The notes under the pieces: model-generated | Told to the model about the DNA's origin: nothing | The model's database searches: none | What the model saw: only the letters and a program-made list of their open reading frames with translations | Shown here: positions 42,605 to 50,283 of the stretch, one piece after another | Numbering within the stretch: position 1 is the stretch's first letter | How the letters are laid out: each line of letters starts with the position of its first letter | Made by a program: the position numbers and the translations under genes | Assembly: GCA_012031925.1 (NCBI GenBank) | Contig: JAAUSE010000001.1 | Location: forward strand, 17,716 to 81,715 | Origin: Candidatus Altimarinota bacterium | GTDB taxonomy: Bacteria; Patescibacteriota; JACMRA01 | Length of the DNA stretch: 64,000 nucleotides | Direction of reading: 5' to 3'

Positions 42605-43510
42605 TTAATTTTTATTGCATATCAAGTATTCTCTACCTAGCTCAATTGGTACTATGGGATGGGTATGTCCAAAATCTCCATTATATGCAATCGGGATGTT
42701 CAATTTATCAAAATCTAGTCTATCTAGAATATTCACAAGGTCTTGATTAGTTATTTTGGAATAGTCAGTAAACTTGCTAAATATTAGCCCTTTTGGTTTT
42801 TGGTTTTTGCAAATATGCATGAATTGAACAAGATACCTTTCTAGCCATTTTTTATCGGACTCTTCAGCTGATTCAAGAAAAATTATTTTATTTTTAATAT
42901 TAAGCTGGTATTCAGTACCTACTAAAATAGAATAAGTTTCTAAATTAGTTGCTAAAACTTCACCAATTAGATTATCAACCTTCTTATAGTATTTTAATTT
43001 TTGGTTAATTACTAACTTTTTATTATTTGGTTCTAATGAGTTGGTAGTTATGTTATTAGGTAACTTTATTTTAATATCTTTTTCTTTATTTTCTAAGATT
43101 TTAAATAAAGTGTTATTCTCACTATCATAATTTTGATGTGTAAAAGATACAAATGCAGGCCCATAGATTAGCCTCAGTTTTGTTTTATTGAACAGAGCAT
43201 TTAACAGAGCTGATGAATCTGAATACCCTATAAAAATCTTTTTTGAGTCATTTAGTTGTTCAAAATTAATTTTATCTAATAAGGAGTTTGTATTTAAACC
43301 ACCCCAAAACTGCATGATTATATCAATATATTGATTACTCATAGCTTCATCAATTTGGTTTAGCTTGTCTTCAAATGAGAGATTTGGCTTATCATATCCC
43401 ATTGCAAACTCTACATTAAACCCAAGGTTATTCAATCTTTGAATACCTAAATCAATTCTTTTTTTTGATAAATTTGCTGGATCAGATAAGCTTGTTACGA
43501 ATATGTTCAT
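42605..43510 (-). CDS. S66 peptidase, LD-carboxypeptidase/MccF-like
   Basis: 301 residues. Family S66 uses a Ser-Glu-His triad: the Ser in IGYSDSSALLNAL, the Glu in the ESAEES segment and the His in NGDFGHTHP are all visible. Members are either LD-carboxypeptidases that trim peptidoglycan tetrapeptides or MccF, which gives immunity to microcin C by cleaving a peptide-nucleotide. No signal peptide is visible. ATG 43510 is preferred because the longer frame would overlap the deaminase gene. It is 10 bases after that gene in the same operon. The operon context favours the small-molecule role, but this is an inference. Confidence 0.85.
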   Translation of the reverse strand: MNIFVTSLSDPANLSKKRIDLGIQRLNNLGFNVEFAMGYDKPNLSFEDKLNQIDEAMSNQYIDIIMQFWGGLNTNSLLDKINFEQLNDSKKIFIGYSDSSALLNALFNKTKLRLIYGPAFVSFTHQNYDSENNTLFKILENKEKDIKIKLPNNITTNSLEPNNKKLVINQKLKYYKKVDNLIGEVLATNLETYSILVGTEYQLNIKNKIIFLESAEESDKKWLERYLVQFMHICKNQKPKGLIFSKFTDYSKITNQDLVNILDRLDFDKLNIPIAYNGDFGHTHPIVPIELGREYLICNKN

Positions 43511-43520
43511 ATTTAAAAAA

Positions 43521-44042
43521 TTATTGAAAATCTTTATAAATTTGTGAAGCTTTTGGTCCAGAACTGCCTTGGTATTTGCCATTATATAGCTTAATGTCTC
43601 CATATGGTTTCCAAAAAGTTACTTGTGCAATTTTTTGGCCAACATATATTTTACAGGGTAGAGTTGCATAAAGCTGAAAGGTTATGTTTCCTCTAGATCC
43701 TATGTCAATCAAATCAGCAGTAACATGTACAAACAAACCAAGTCTAGCAATCCCTGACTTAGCATGAATTAGAGGTACAAAATAATTACTACCAACAACT
43801 TCTCTTGAAGATGCTAGATAAAAATCACCAGCATCTAGTTTCAAAAACTTACCATCATTTACAACCAACGCTTCATAGGAATTTTCTCTTTTAGGATCTA
43901 TTGTTTTTTCTTTATATTTGATAAAATGGTTTCCTAGTGTTAAATCATATGAGTTGGTGCTTAAATTATTTTCATTAAATGGCACTATTGAAATTTTATT
44001 TGATTCAACTTCTTTTTTTATTTGGTTTCCTGTTAAGATCAT
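43521..44042 (-). CDS. dCTP deaminase paralogue lacking the catalytic Glu
   Basis: 173 residues, clear dCTP deaminase/dUTPase fold: NSYDLTLGNHF, AKSGIARLGLFVHVTADLID and GQKIAQVTFWKP. In E. coli Dcd the catalytic Glu is in VLEFYN; here the matching segment is NITFQLYA, with Gln in its place, while the Ser and Arg of the RSSxxR region are kept. It may be inactive alone, or act on another substrate, or pair with the paralogue upstream. Its start overlaps the stop of that gene by 4 bases (ATGA). Confidence 0.82.
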   Translation of the reverse strand: MILTGNQIKKEVESNKISIVPFNENNLSTNSYDLTLGNHFIKYKEKTIDPKRENSYEALVVNDGKFLKLDAGDFYLASSREVVGSNYFVPLIHAKSGIARLGLFVHVTADLIDIGSRGNITFQLYATLPCKIYVGQKIAQVTFWKPYGDIKLYNGKYQGSSGPKASQIYKDFQ

Positions 44043-44530
44043 AAAGGGTGGATTTTATTATTAAATTGTGGTTTATTATATTTATTAAAATGAGATTTGT
44101 ATTCTTCTACTTCTCCTATATTTCTCCAAAAGCTAATTTGTCCAATTTTCATGTACTTATAAACTTTTATATCATTACAGGCTACTAATTCGAGTGTCCA
44201 GGAGTGGGAAGATTTTGTATGCCCCAAATCAGCTGATACTTGTAAGAATAATCCGAGTCTACCAACTGACGACCTTCCAATTAACCTCATTGCATATTTT
44301 TGACTCCCTAGCTTTTCATAAGTGGAAGCTAAATACATTTTATTCTTCTTCAAAATAAAACCATCATCAGGGATTATTTGTTTTATCCAGGAGTCTTTAT
44401 AATATTCAAGAATAGTTTCACCAAGTCTGTAATTGTAACTATTTGGATTAATATTATCTTCACTAAACGGATAGATTTTAATATTACCATTTTGTACTTC
44501 TTGGAGAATTTTATTACCAGTTAAGATCAT
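44039..44530 (-). CDS. dCTP deaminase-like paralogue with intact Glu
   Basis: 163 residues. It starts with almost the same residues as its neighbour (MILTGNK) and has NSYNYRLGET, GRSSVGRLGLFLQVSADLG and SWTLELVACND, so the catalytic Glu is present. The IDPG-type substrate segment is replaced by GHTKSSHS. The pair thus looks complementary: one keeps Glu, the other keeps the ID segment. A hetero-oligomer is possible. It follows the small peptide gene by 3 bases. Confidence 0.8.
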   Translation of the reverse strand: MILTGNKILQEVQNGNIKIYPFSEDNINPNSYNYRLGETILEYYKDSWIKQIIPDDGFILKKNKMYLASTYEKLGSQKYAMRLIGRSSVGRLGLFLQVSADLGHTKSSHSWTLELVACNDIKVYKYMKIGQISFWRNIGEVEEYKSHFNKYNKPQFNNKIHPL

Positions 44531-44533
44531 ATT

Positions 44534-44644
44534 TTAAAAAATTTCTGTGTACCTATTTGGATAAACTTTTTGGTTGTATTTTAAAACAAGAACATTATAT
44601 TCCTGATATTCCCTAAGAACATTGGACATTTGTTTTATACACAT
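44534..44644 (-). CDS. 36-residue peptide gene in the operon
   Basis: A short frame fills the whole gap between the methyltransferase and the deaminase genes. Its ATG overlaps the methyltransferase stop (TAATG), and its stop is 3 bases before the next ATG. The peptide starts MCIKQMSNVLREYQEYNV and ends in an aromatic, basic part (YNQKVYPNRYTEIF). No signal peptide or membrane helix. It could be a substrate peptide for the neighbouring enzymes, a small regulatory subunit, or a coupling frame. Perfect fit in the operon supports translation; function is unknown. Confidence 0.55.
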   Translation of the reverse strand: MCIKQMSNVLREYQEYNVLVLKYNQKVYPNRYTEIF

Positions 44645-45359
44645 TAATCTATTACTACAGGCTGCAAAGAGTCTTTATATTTTAATGAGATTCCTTTTTC
44701 ATTAAAATACTTGCTTATCGTTGAGTTACAGTAATGAAATAATTCTTCATTAGTTTCAGGGACTGGTTTATTTTTGTCTTCATAATACATTTCTAAACCA
44801 TTATATATTTTCATAACTTCTTTATAACTAGAATTTGTTGGGTAAATGTCAAAAATTTTATAGAAATCTTCACAAATAGATTTTGGAATTGACTTTGTCA
44901 CATAAAATTCCGAAGCCAGTAAAAACCATTAGTAGATAGTAAGTCCTTTAAAGAATGCTCTAACATTTTCTTTGGATTATCAAAGAATCTAAGTGATGCT
45001 CCAAATGAAATATGAGAAAACTTTTCTTTTGGATGGAATTTTGTTGCATCAATATTATGATATTCAACATCAGCTTCTGGAGTATACATTTCTTTGTTAA
45101 AAATTGCGGATTGTATTGATTTTTTTGAAATATCAACTCCTAAAGCTTTACACCCTGTTAATTCACTAATCGTTCTTGATTTAATTCCAGTAGTACATGC
45201 TACATCTAGGTACCTAGAATTTGAGTTTAGGTTTGAGAAGTTTATCCACTTGTTTAGTGTAATGTAACTTCCTGGTAATGTATTCCATTGATTGATTTCA
45301 CCTACAAAATCTGTGTAGGATAAATTGTTGATAATCTTTATTAATTTGTCTTCGTTCAT
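44644..45359 (-). CDS. Class I SAM-dependent methyltransferase (one frame break)
   Basis: About 238 residues after adding one base at 44921-44925, which turns a scrambled end into the family-like GFLLASEFYV strand. Motif I is YLDVACTTGIKSRTI; the acidic residue after strand 2 is in ALGVDISKKSI; a NIDATKF motif follows. These are features of small-molecule methyltransferases. The C-terminal third (helical, Tyr/Asn/Glu-rich) may bind the substrate. It begins 6 bases after the glycosyltransferase and its stop overlaps the start of the 36-residue peptide gene. Confidence 0.78.
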
Positions 45360-45365
45360 AAATAA

Positions 45366-46301
45366 TTATTTTAATCTACTTTCTTCATAATCTATTGTAT
45401 ACAATGGTCGATTGAGTGATTCTATAAATATTCTACCAATATACTCTCCTAGAATTCCAAGCATGAGAAGCTGAATACCTCCTAAAAAATAAATTGCAGT
45501 TATTGTTGAGGCCCAACCAGAAATATTTGCCCCTGTAAGTATACTAATGATTACATAACTGAAGCCAATAACAAAACTTAAGAATGCAAAAACTGCTCCA
45601 AGCAAGCTAATTAATCTAATAGGAGCAACTGAGAATCCTGTAATTCCATCGATTGCTAATTTGAGTGATTTGAGAAAAGTATATCCAGTATTTCCATTGA
45701 GTCTATCTTTGCGATCAAACAGTACAGCAGTTTGTTTGAAACCTACCAAGGACGAAATTCCTCTCAAAAATCTTGAATTCTCTTTGTATTTTTTCATTTC
45801 ATCATTGACCCTTTTACTAAGTAGTCTAAAGTCTCCAGTATCTACTGGAATGTTGACACTACTTATCTTGCATAGAATTCTATAAAACAACCATGCACTT
45901 TTTTCTTTGATGAAGTTGGTTTTGTATTTGCGTCTTTTGGCATAGACTACATCATATCCTTCCTCCCATTTTTGAATGAGATCAAGGGAAACCTCTGGTG
46001 GATCCTGAAGATCTGAGTCCATAATTACTACAGCATCACCAGTTGCTAAATCTTGTCCAGCAGTTACAGCTAGTTGATGTCCATAATTACGAGAAAATGA
46101 CAACACTTTGATTGTAGGCTCTTTTTTGGCAAGACTTTGAAGCAGCTTCAAGGTATTATCTTTGCTAAAATCATTTACAAATATAAACTCCGCTTTGTAG
46201 TTACTGATTTTTTTTTGAATGGATTGTAATTCTTTCCAAAGTGGAGCAATATTTTGAGCTTCATTGTACATTGGAAAGATAAAAGTGATAGTTTTTTTCA
46301 T
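45366..46301 (-). CDS. GT2 polyprenyl-phosphate glycosyltransferase (GtrB/DPM1-like)
   Basis: 311 residues. The GT-A domain starts with FIFPMYNEAQNI, has the DSDLQDPPE metal-binding motif (about residue 95) and the family's RNYGHQLAVTAG block. Two C-terminal membrane helices (about 228-255 and 262-290) match GtrB/ArnC-type enzymes, which load a sugar onto a lipid carrier at the inner membrane face. First gene of the operon, after a strong promoter. It may simply be the first gene of a mixed operon, or supply a sugar used by the other enzymes. Confidence 0.9.
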   Translation of the reverse strand: MKKTITFIFPMYNEAQNIAPLWKELQSIQKKISNYKAEFIFVNDFSKDNTLKLLQSLAKKEPTIKVLSFSRNYGHQLAVTAGQDLATGDAVVIMDSDLQDPPEVSLDLIQKWEEGYDVVYAKRRKYKTNFIKEKSAWLFYRILCKISSVNIPVDTGDFRLLSKRVNDEMKKYKENSRFLRGISSLVGFKQTAVLFDRKDRLNGNTGYTFLKSLKLAIDGITGFSVAPIRLISLLGAVFAFLSFVIGFSYVIISILTGANISGWASTITAIYFLGGIQLLMLGILGEYIGRIFIESLNRPLYTIDYEESRLK

Positions 46302-46324
46302 ATAGACAAGATTTTATTAATTAC

Positions 46325-46353
46325 TTTATAGCATACTTTTGAGTTATTTTCAA
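46325..46353 (-). promoter_or_regulatory. Promoter of the seven-gene operon
   Basis: TTGAAA, 17 bp, TATAAA on the minus strand, 23 nt before the ATG at 46301. I found no other convincing promoter between the seven genes. Confidence 0.75.
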
Positions 46354-46388
46354 GGGTATTTTATTAATACCAACTCAAACCTAGAGAA

Positions 46389-46417
46389 TTGACATTCCTA
46401 TATTTTGAATTGATTAT
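46389..46417 (+). promoter_or_regulatory. Leaderless-type promoter of the GH-A gene
   Basis: TTGACA, 17 bp, GATTAT; the -10 ends 6 nt before the ATG at 46424. Confidence 0.8.
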
Positions 46418-46423
46418 TTGAGT

Positions 46424-47506
46424 ATGAGTATTGATATTGTAGAATCTATTTTTGCTTTGAAATCAAAGCTTTTGAGCTGTTTGAATAATGATTATTTTTT
46501 GAGGGTAAGTAGTGTTAGCCAAGCTAAGATTGGTGCTACATTTGTCCCTGAGTATTTTGATAATCAAGAGACTAATATGTTAATTCTTAGAACAATTGTT
46601 GAGGATTTTGGAATGCAATATATTAGAATTGGTATTAGATGGGATAGGACTCAACCAAACAAAAGCTTACCTACCCTTGAATATTATCGGCAATATCTTG
46701 ATTATCTTTATTCAAAAAGTGTAAATATTACTTTTAGTCTTGGCCCGATTAAATCCCCAAGATGGCCTGAGTATTTTATACCCAAATGGATCTTGGACAC
46801 TTGTAAATGTCCAGCACATGGATGTACCATAAATACCAAAGAAGATCTAAGCCAATTTGCATTTGATTATCTTGATTCTATAGTTAATCTTTTAAAAAAA
46901 GAGATTCCCAAAACTCAATTAAATAAACATATTTTTGAGATTGAGAATGAATGTTATAATCCTTTTGGTAAATACCAATGGATCTTTAGTGATGGATATT
47001 TGAATATCTGTTATAGAACAATTCGCAAAAAGTTTTCTAATAATCTGATTTCTTTTAGTTCTTCAGGCTCTCGTAACTATATTAATATATTAAATTTGTC
47101 TAATTCCTATAAGCTTAACCCTAAGGGGATAATTATTAATTGTAATTATTATTATATTTTTGATAAAAACTACAATGATCCTTTTGCTTTTTTGTATGAT
47201 GATTGGGTTAGATACAATAAGAAAACTATAAGAGAGATAAAAAAAGAAGCTGACTCTAATAAATTTTTGATTGGAATTGGTGAAGCCCAGATGGAGCCAT
47301 GGAAAAGAGCCAAAACACCTGGAAATACTATTAGATCTTTGAGATTTGTTTTGGATAGAGTAATTAGAATACGTCCTAACAATCAAAAACTATTTGTAAT
47401 TAATCTATGGGGCATAGAAGAATTAGTGAACAAATCTATTATTAACCAATCAACAAAAGAACATATTTTAATGATTGATTTGATAAAAAAAATCAGCAAT
47501 AAATAG
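46424..47506 (+). CDS. Clan GH-A glycosidase-like TIM-barrel protein
   Basis: About 360 residues. The beta-strand-4 acid/base is the Glu of FEIENECYNPFG (NE motif), and the likely nucleophile is the Glu of IGIGEAQMEPW, spacing normal for clan GH-A (GH5/39/42-like). An early IRIGIRWDRTQP strand also matches such barrels. No signal peptide, so it seems cytoplasmic. The substrate is unknown. ATG 46424 is used, not the TTG at 46418, because of the leaderless promoter spacing. It converges on rpsO with 10 bases between. Confidence 0.7.
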   Translation: MSIDIVESIFALKSKLLSCLNNDYFLRVSSVSQAKIGATFVPEYFDNQETNMLILRTIVEDFGMQYIRIGIRWDRTQPNKSLPTLEYYRQYLDYLYSKSVNITFSLGPIKSPRWPEYFIPKWILDTCKCPAHGCTINTKEDLSQFAFDYLDSIVNLLKKEIPKTQLNKHIFEIENECYNPFGKYQWIFSDGYLNICYRTIRKKFSNNLISFSSSGSRNYINILNLSNSYKLNPKGIIINCNYYYIFDKNYNDPFAFLYDDWVRYNKKTIREIKKEADSNKFLIGIGEAQMEPWKRAKTPGNTIRSLRFVLDRVIRIRPNNQKLFVINLWGIEELVNKSIINQSTKEHILMIDLIKKISNK

Positions 47507-47516
47507 ACTGAAAAGA

Positions 47517-47789
47517 CTAACCTTTGAGATGATTAGCAGTAACAACTTTTCTGTATCTTGCTGGACTAACTGAAGATAAATAACGAAGTAGAGATTTTCT
47601 TTTACCAACTTTTTTGAGTAAACCTCTTCTTGAAGAAAAATCTTTAGGATTAACTTGAAGGTGGCCAGTAAGTTGATTGATACTCTCTGTAAGTAAAGCA
47701 ATTTGAGCTTCTGGTGAAGCTGTGTCAGTCTTGTGAATCTGAGCCTTTGTAATAATTTTCTCTTTTCCTTTTACATTAATTTTAGCCAT
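47517..47789 (-). CDS. rpsO: Ribosomal protein S15
   Basis: 90 residues, typical length. S15 binds 16S rRNA early in 30S assembly. The conserved [23 protein letters not shown], the [25 protein letters not shown] helix pair and the basic end are present, joined across the usual loop. It starts 13 bases after lemA and is probably co-transcribed with it. No pnp gene follows, unlike many bacteria. Confidence 0.97.
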   Translation of the reverse strand: MAKINVKGKEKIITKAQIHKTDTASPEAQIALLTESINQLTGHLQVNPKDFSSRRGLLKKVGKRKSLLRYLSSVSPARYRKVVTANHLKG

Positions 47790-47802
47790 ATTATATGTTC
47801 TA

Positions 47803-48366
47803 TTAAAACTTTACTTCGGGATTTTTTCTTTCTTCATTTGGGTTCTCCAATTCGAAGAATGGTTCATGTTTAGCACCAGCTAACCCCTTGAATATGATAG
47901 CTGGAAACTGGTCTTGTGTGGTATTGTAATCTTGAACGACTTGGTTATAGAATCTACGAGAAGCAAGAATACGGTCTTCAGTATTTGTCAACTCTTCTTG
48001 TAGAGCTAAAAAGTTTTGATTAGATTTGAGATCGGGATAACTTTCTGAAAGTGCAAACAGCTGTCTCAAAGCTCCAGTGAGCTGATTCTCAGCTGCTACT
48101 TTTTCTTCTGACATACCAGTTATACTGACTGCTTGATTACGAGCTTGAATTACTTTTTCAAGTGTTTCTTGTTCAAAATTCTTAGATCCTTTTACTGTCT
48201 CAACAAGATTAGGAATAAGGTCGTGTCTTCTTTTGAGCTGAACGTCTATATCACTAGTTGCCTCTTTGACCTTATTTTTGAGATCAATAAGGGTGTTATA
48301 AGTTGAGATTGCTAGGATAGCTAATGCTACCAAAATTCCTACAAAAATAATTAAAGTGATGCTCAT
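47803..48366 (-). CDS. lemA: LemA family membrane protein
   Basis: 187 residues. An N-terminal membrane helix (about residues 2-24) is followed by the LemA helical domain with [38 protein letters not shown] and a later [13 protein letters not shown] motif. ATG 48366 is preferred over an upstream start, which would add a second hydrophobic stretch and lie near the -10. Function of LemA is unclear; it is linked to membrane or envelope processes. A strong promoter precedes it. Confidence 0.92.
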   Translation of the reverse strand: MSITLIIFVGILVALAILAISTYNTLIDLKNKVKEATSDIDVQLKRRHDLIPNLVETVKGSKNFEQETLEKVIQARNQAVSITGMSEEKVAAENQLTGALRQLFALSESYPDLKSNQNFLALQEELTNTEDRILASRRFYNQVVQDYNTTQDQFPAIIFKGLAGAKHEPFFELENPNEERKNPEVKF

Positions 48367-48385
48367 AACAAAAATTACAAGTTGT

Positions 48386-48414
48386 ATAATACAAATAAGT
48401 TTACAAATTGTCAA
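48386..48414 (-). promoter_or_regulatory. lemA-rpsO promoter
   Basis: TTGACA, 17 bp, TATTAT on the minus strand; the best consensus match in this region. Confidence 0.85.
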
Positions 48415-48449
48415 GTGATAATTTTGAATAAAAAAACAATTTATACAGC

Positions 48450-48478
48450 TTGACTTAACTATAACATTGTGCTATATT
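48450..48478 (+). promoter_or_regulatory. Promoter of the 48515 gene
   Basis: TTGACT, 17 bp, TATATT, 36 nt before the start. Confidence 0.8.
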
Positions 48479-48514
48479 GTTCTCTATTCAGGAATTATTA
48501 TGAGGAATTAATCA

Positions 48515-48886
48515 ATGTTTTGCTCTGATCCTTTTGTTATGGCTAACCCTATTGAATTTACGACTATTTTGCGAAGCTTAATGCTCAAAAATGGTTTTGT
48601 CGAATTTTATGAGGTAATAGTAGATACAAATTTTAACCAAATTAGGATAGAGAAATGTAAAATTTTGGAGTTTTTGCCAGATTCAAGATTAAAATTATCT
48701 AGATTAATTGATGGTTATTTTTATGATCAAGAAATTGAAATAAAGAGTTTGTTTGGGAATGAATCTGTAATCACACTTAATACTGCTACAGCTTCCAAAG
48801 TTAGAAATAGTATTATTCATTCATTCAAGACTAATCCTACATTATTTTCTCAACTCAAAGCTGAAATTGCTTACAACAAATGTTAG
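48515..48886 (+). CDS. Hypothetical protein
   Basis: 123 residues with alternating strand and helix character (FVEFYEVIVDTNFNQIRIEKCKI), no signal peptide or membrane helix. GAGGA lies 8 nt before the ATG; promoter and terminator are both present, so it is a single-gene unit. An in-frame ATG at 48539 is a possible later start. The family is not recognised. Confidence 0.65.
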   Translation: MFCSDPFVMANPIEFTTILRSLMLKNGFVEFYEVIVDTNFNQIRIEKCKILEFLPDSRLKLSRLIDGYFYDQEIEIKSLFGNESVITLNTATASKVRNSIIHSFKTNPTLFSQLKAEIAYNKC

Positions 48887-48951
48887 AGTTTGTGATGGAA
48901 TTGTTTAATCGAATTCATTAACAAGCCTAATTTATTTGCAAAAATCAACTA

Positions 48952-48984
48952 ATACATTACTTATACTAGGTAGTGTATTTTTTT
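48952..48984 (+). terminator. Intrinsic terminator
   Basis: ATACATTAC/GTAGTGTAT stem (one G-U pair) with a run of T; it ends the 48515 gene and abuts the mltG stop. Confidence 0.75.
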
Positions 48985-48987
48985 GAC

Positions 48988-50134
48988 TTATAAAGAGGCA
49001 TTGACCGTTTTGACGGTTTTAATGTTTTGAAGATGATCAGAATCAGTTTTTGCAAAATAATTTTTCCTGTATCATCTGCTACAAAGAATAGATAATCAGT
49101 TTGAGCAGGGTTAAGAGCAGCTTGAATATTATCAACTGAGGGACTAGTAACTGGACCAATTGGATAACCAGTAACTTGGTAAGTATTATAAAGTGTATCA
49201 AAAACTGGGTCATCTAAGAATTTGCATCCATCAATCTCGACAGTTTGCTCACATATTTGAAAACCTGTTCCATAATCAACTGTTGGATTGGTTTGCCATC
49301 TTATCCCCTGCTCTAATCTGTTGAATAGGACACTGGCAATTATACTTCTTTCCTCGTTGACAAGAGGAGCGGTTTGGGCTGTGATTCCTCTAGTTCTGCC
49401 TGACTCTCTGTCCACCACAGATGCTAAAATGATTTGGTTATGAAAATCTGAACCAGGGGTAGCATCAATTTTTTGCCAGACTTTGGTATTGAAGTTTGCC
49501 AACATCTTGGTAAATATATCAGCTGGTGTTGATGGTACAAAAAAACTATAAGTATCAGGATAAAGATAACCTTCTGGATAATATTTGGCACAATTGCTTA
49601 GATTACCATATTCACAATCAAGTGGCTGCGGGAGGAACTCAAAAGATTCTCTGGAAAAATTGTCAGGATTTTGGGCGAATTTTTCTAACTCTTCTCTAGT
49701 TGCTACTTCGTTGTCGACTAACTCATCGAACATTTCATCCAAAGTCCAGCCTTCTTTGAGAGTGACATTGACAGTTGGGGTTTTGGCTATTGCTGCAATT
49801 TGGGCTTCTATTCTGGAAGTCTCATCATTGAGCTGAGTTATTATATCACTTGGTTTGGCTGGGAGATTTAGTCTGTAAGTTCCAACTTGAAGTGGTTTTG
49901 CTTCATTGATCCTTGCTAATGTTTCAAAGTAGGATGAATTTCTAACCACATCATCTTTTTGTAATTGTATTGCAAGATCAGCAATACTTTGACCGCTTTC
50001 AACCTCGATTGAGTACTCACCTTTGGGTGAGCTTGGATCAATTGTAAAACATCTTGATAGATCGAAAATCCAAAATAGGCAAAAGGAAAAAGAACTACTA
50101 AAAAAATTAATAATTTTATTATACCAGATTTCAT
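48988..50134 (-). CDS. mltG: Endolytic murein transglycosylase MltG (two frame breaks)
   Basis: About 382 residues. MltG cuts nascent peptidoglycan strands and sets glycan length. An N-terminal membrane helix (residues 5-25) leads into a LysM-like part (GEYSIEVESGQSIADLAIQL) and the YceG domain, with the catalytic-site Glu in ILASVVDRESG and the family motifs QTNPTVDYG, NTYQVTGYPIGPVTSPS and AALNPAQTDYLFFVAD. Two single bases are missing, at 50046-50049 and 49054-49057. Adding them gives continuous domains and a stop at 48988-48990. Confidence 0.93.
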
Positions 50135-50144
50135 ACTTGAAAAA

Positions 50145-50172
50145 TAATTATCAAAACCAATATTAATGTCAA
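50145..50172 (-). promoter_or_regulatory. mltG promoter
   Basis: TTGACA, 16 bp, TAATTA; the -10 ends 10 nt before the ATG at 50134. Confidence 0.55.
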
Positions 50173-50240
50173 TTTTGGAAAATATATGAAAAGAATAAAA
50201 AGATTTTAATTAGAAAAGAGGTCTAATATTTGAAACAAAG

Positions 50241-50264
50241 AACCGCTGATAGTAGTCAACGGTT
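50241..50264 (-). terminator. Terminator of the giant adhesin gene
   Basis: AACCGTTGA/TCAGCGGTT stem with one G-U pair, on the minus strand 20 bases after the repaired stop at 50284. Confidence 0.65.
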
Positions 50265-50283
50265 TTGTGAATTTGGGTGATTT

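Noticed and set aside
46418..46424. TTG start for the GH-A protein
   Set aside because: It would lie right at the -10 box; ATG 46424 fits the leaderless spacing.
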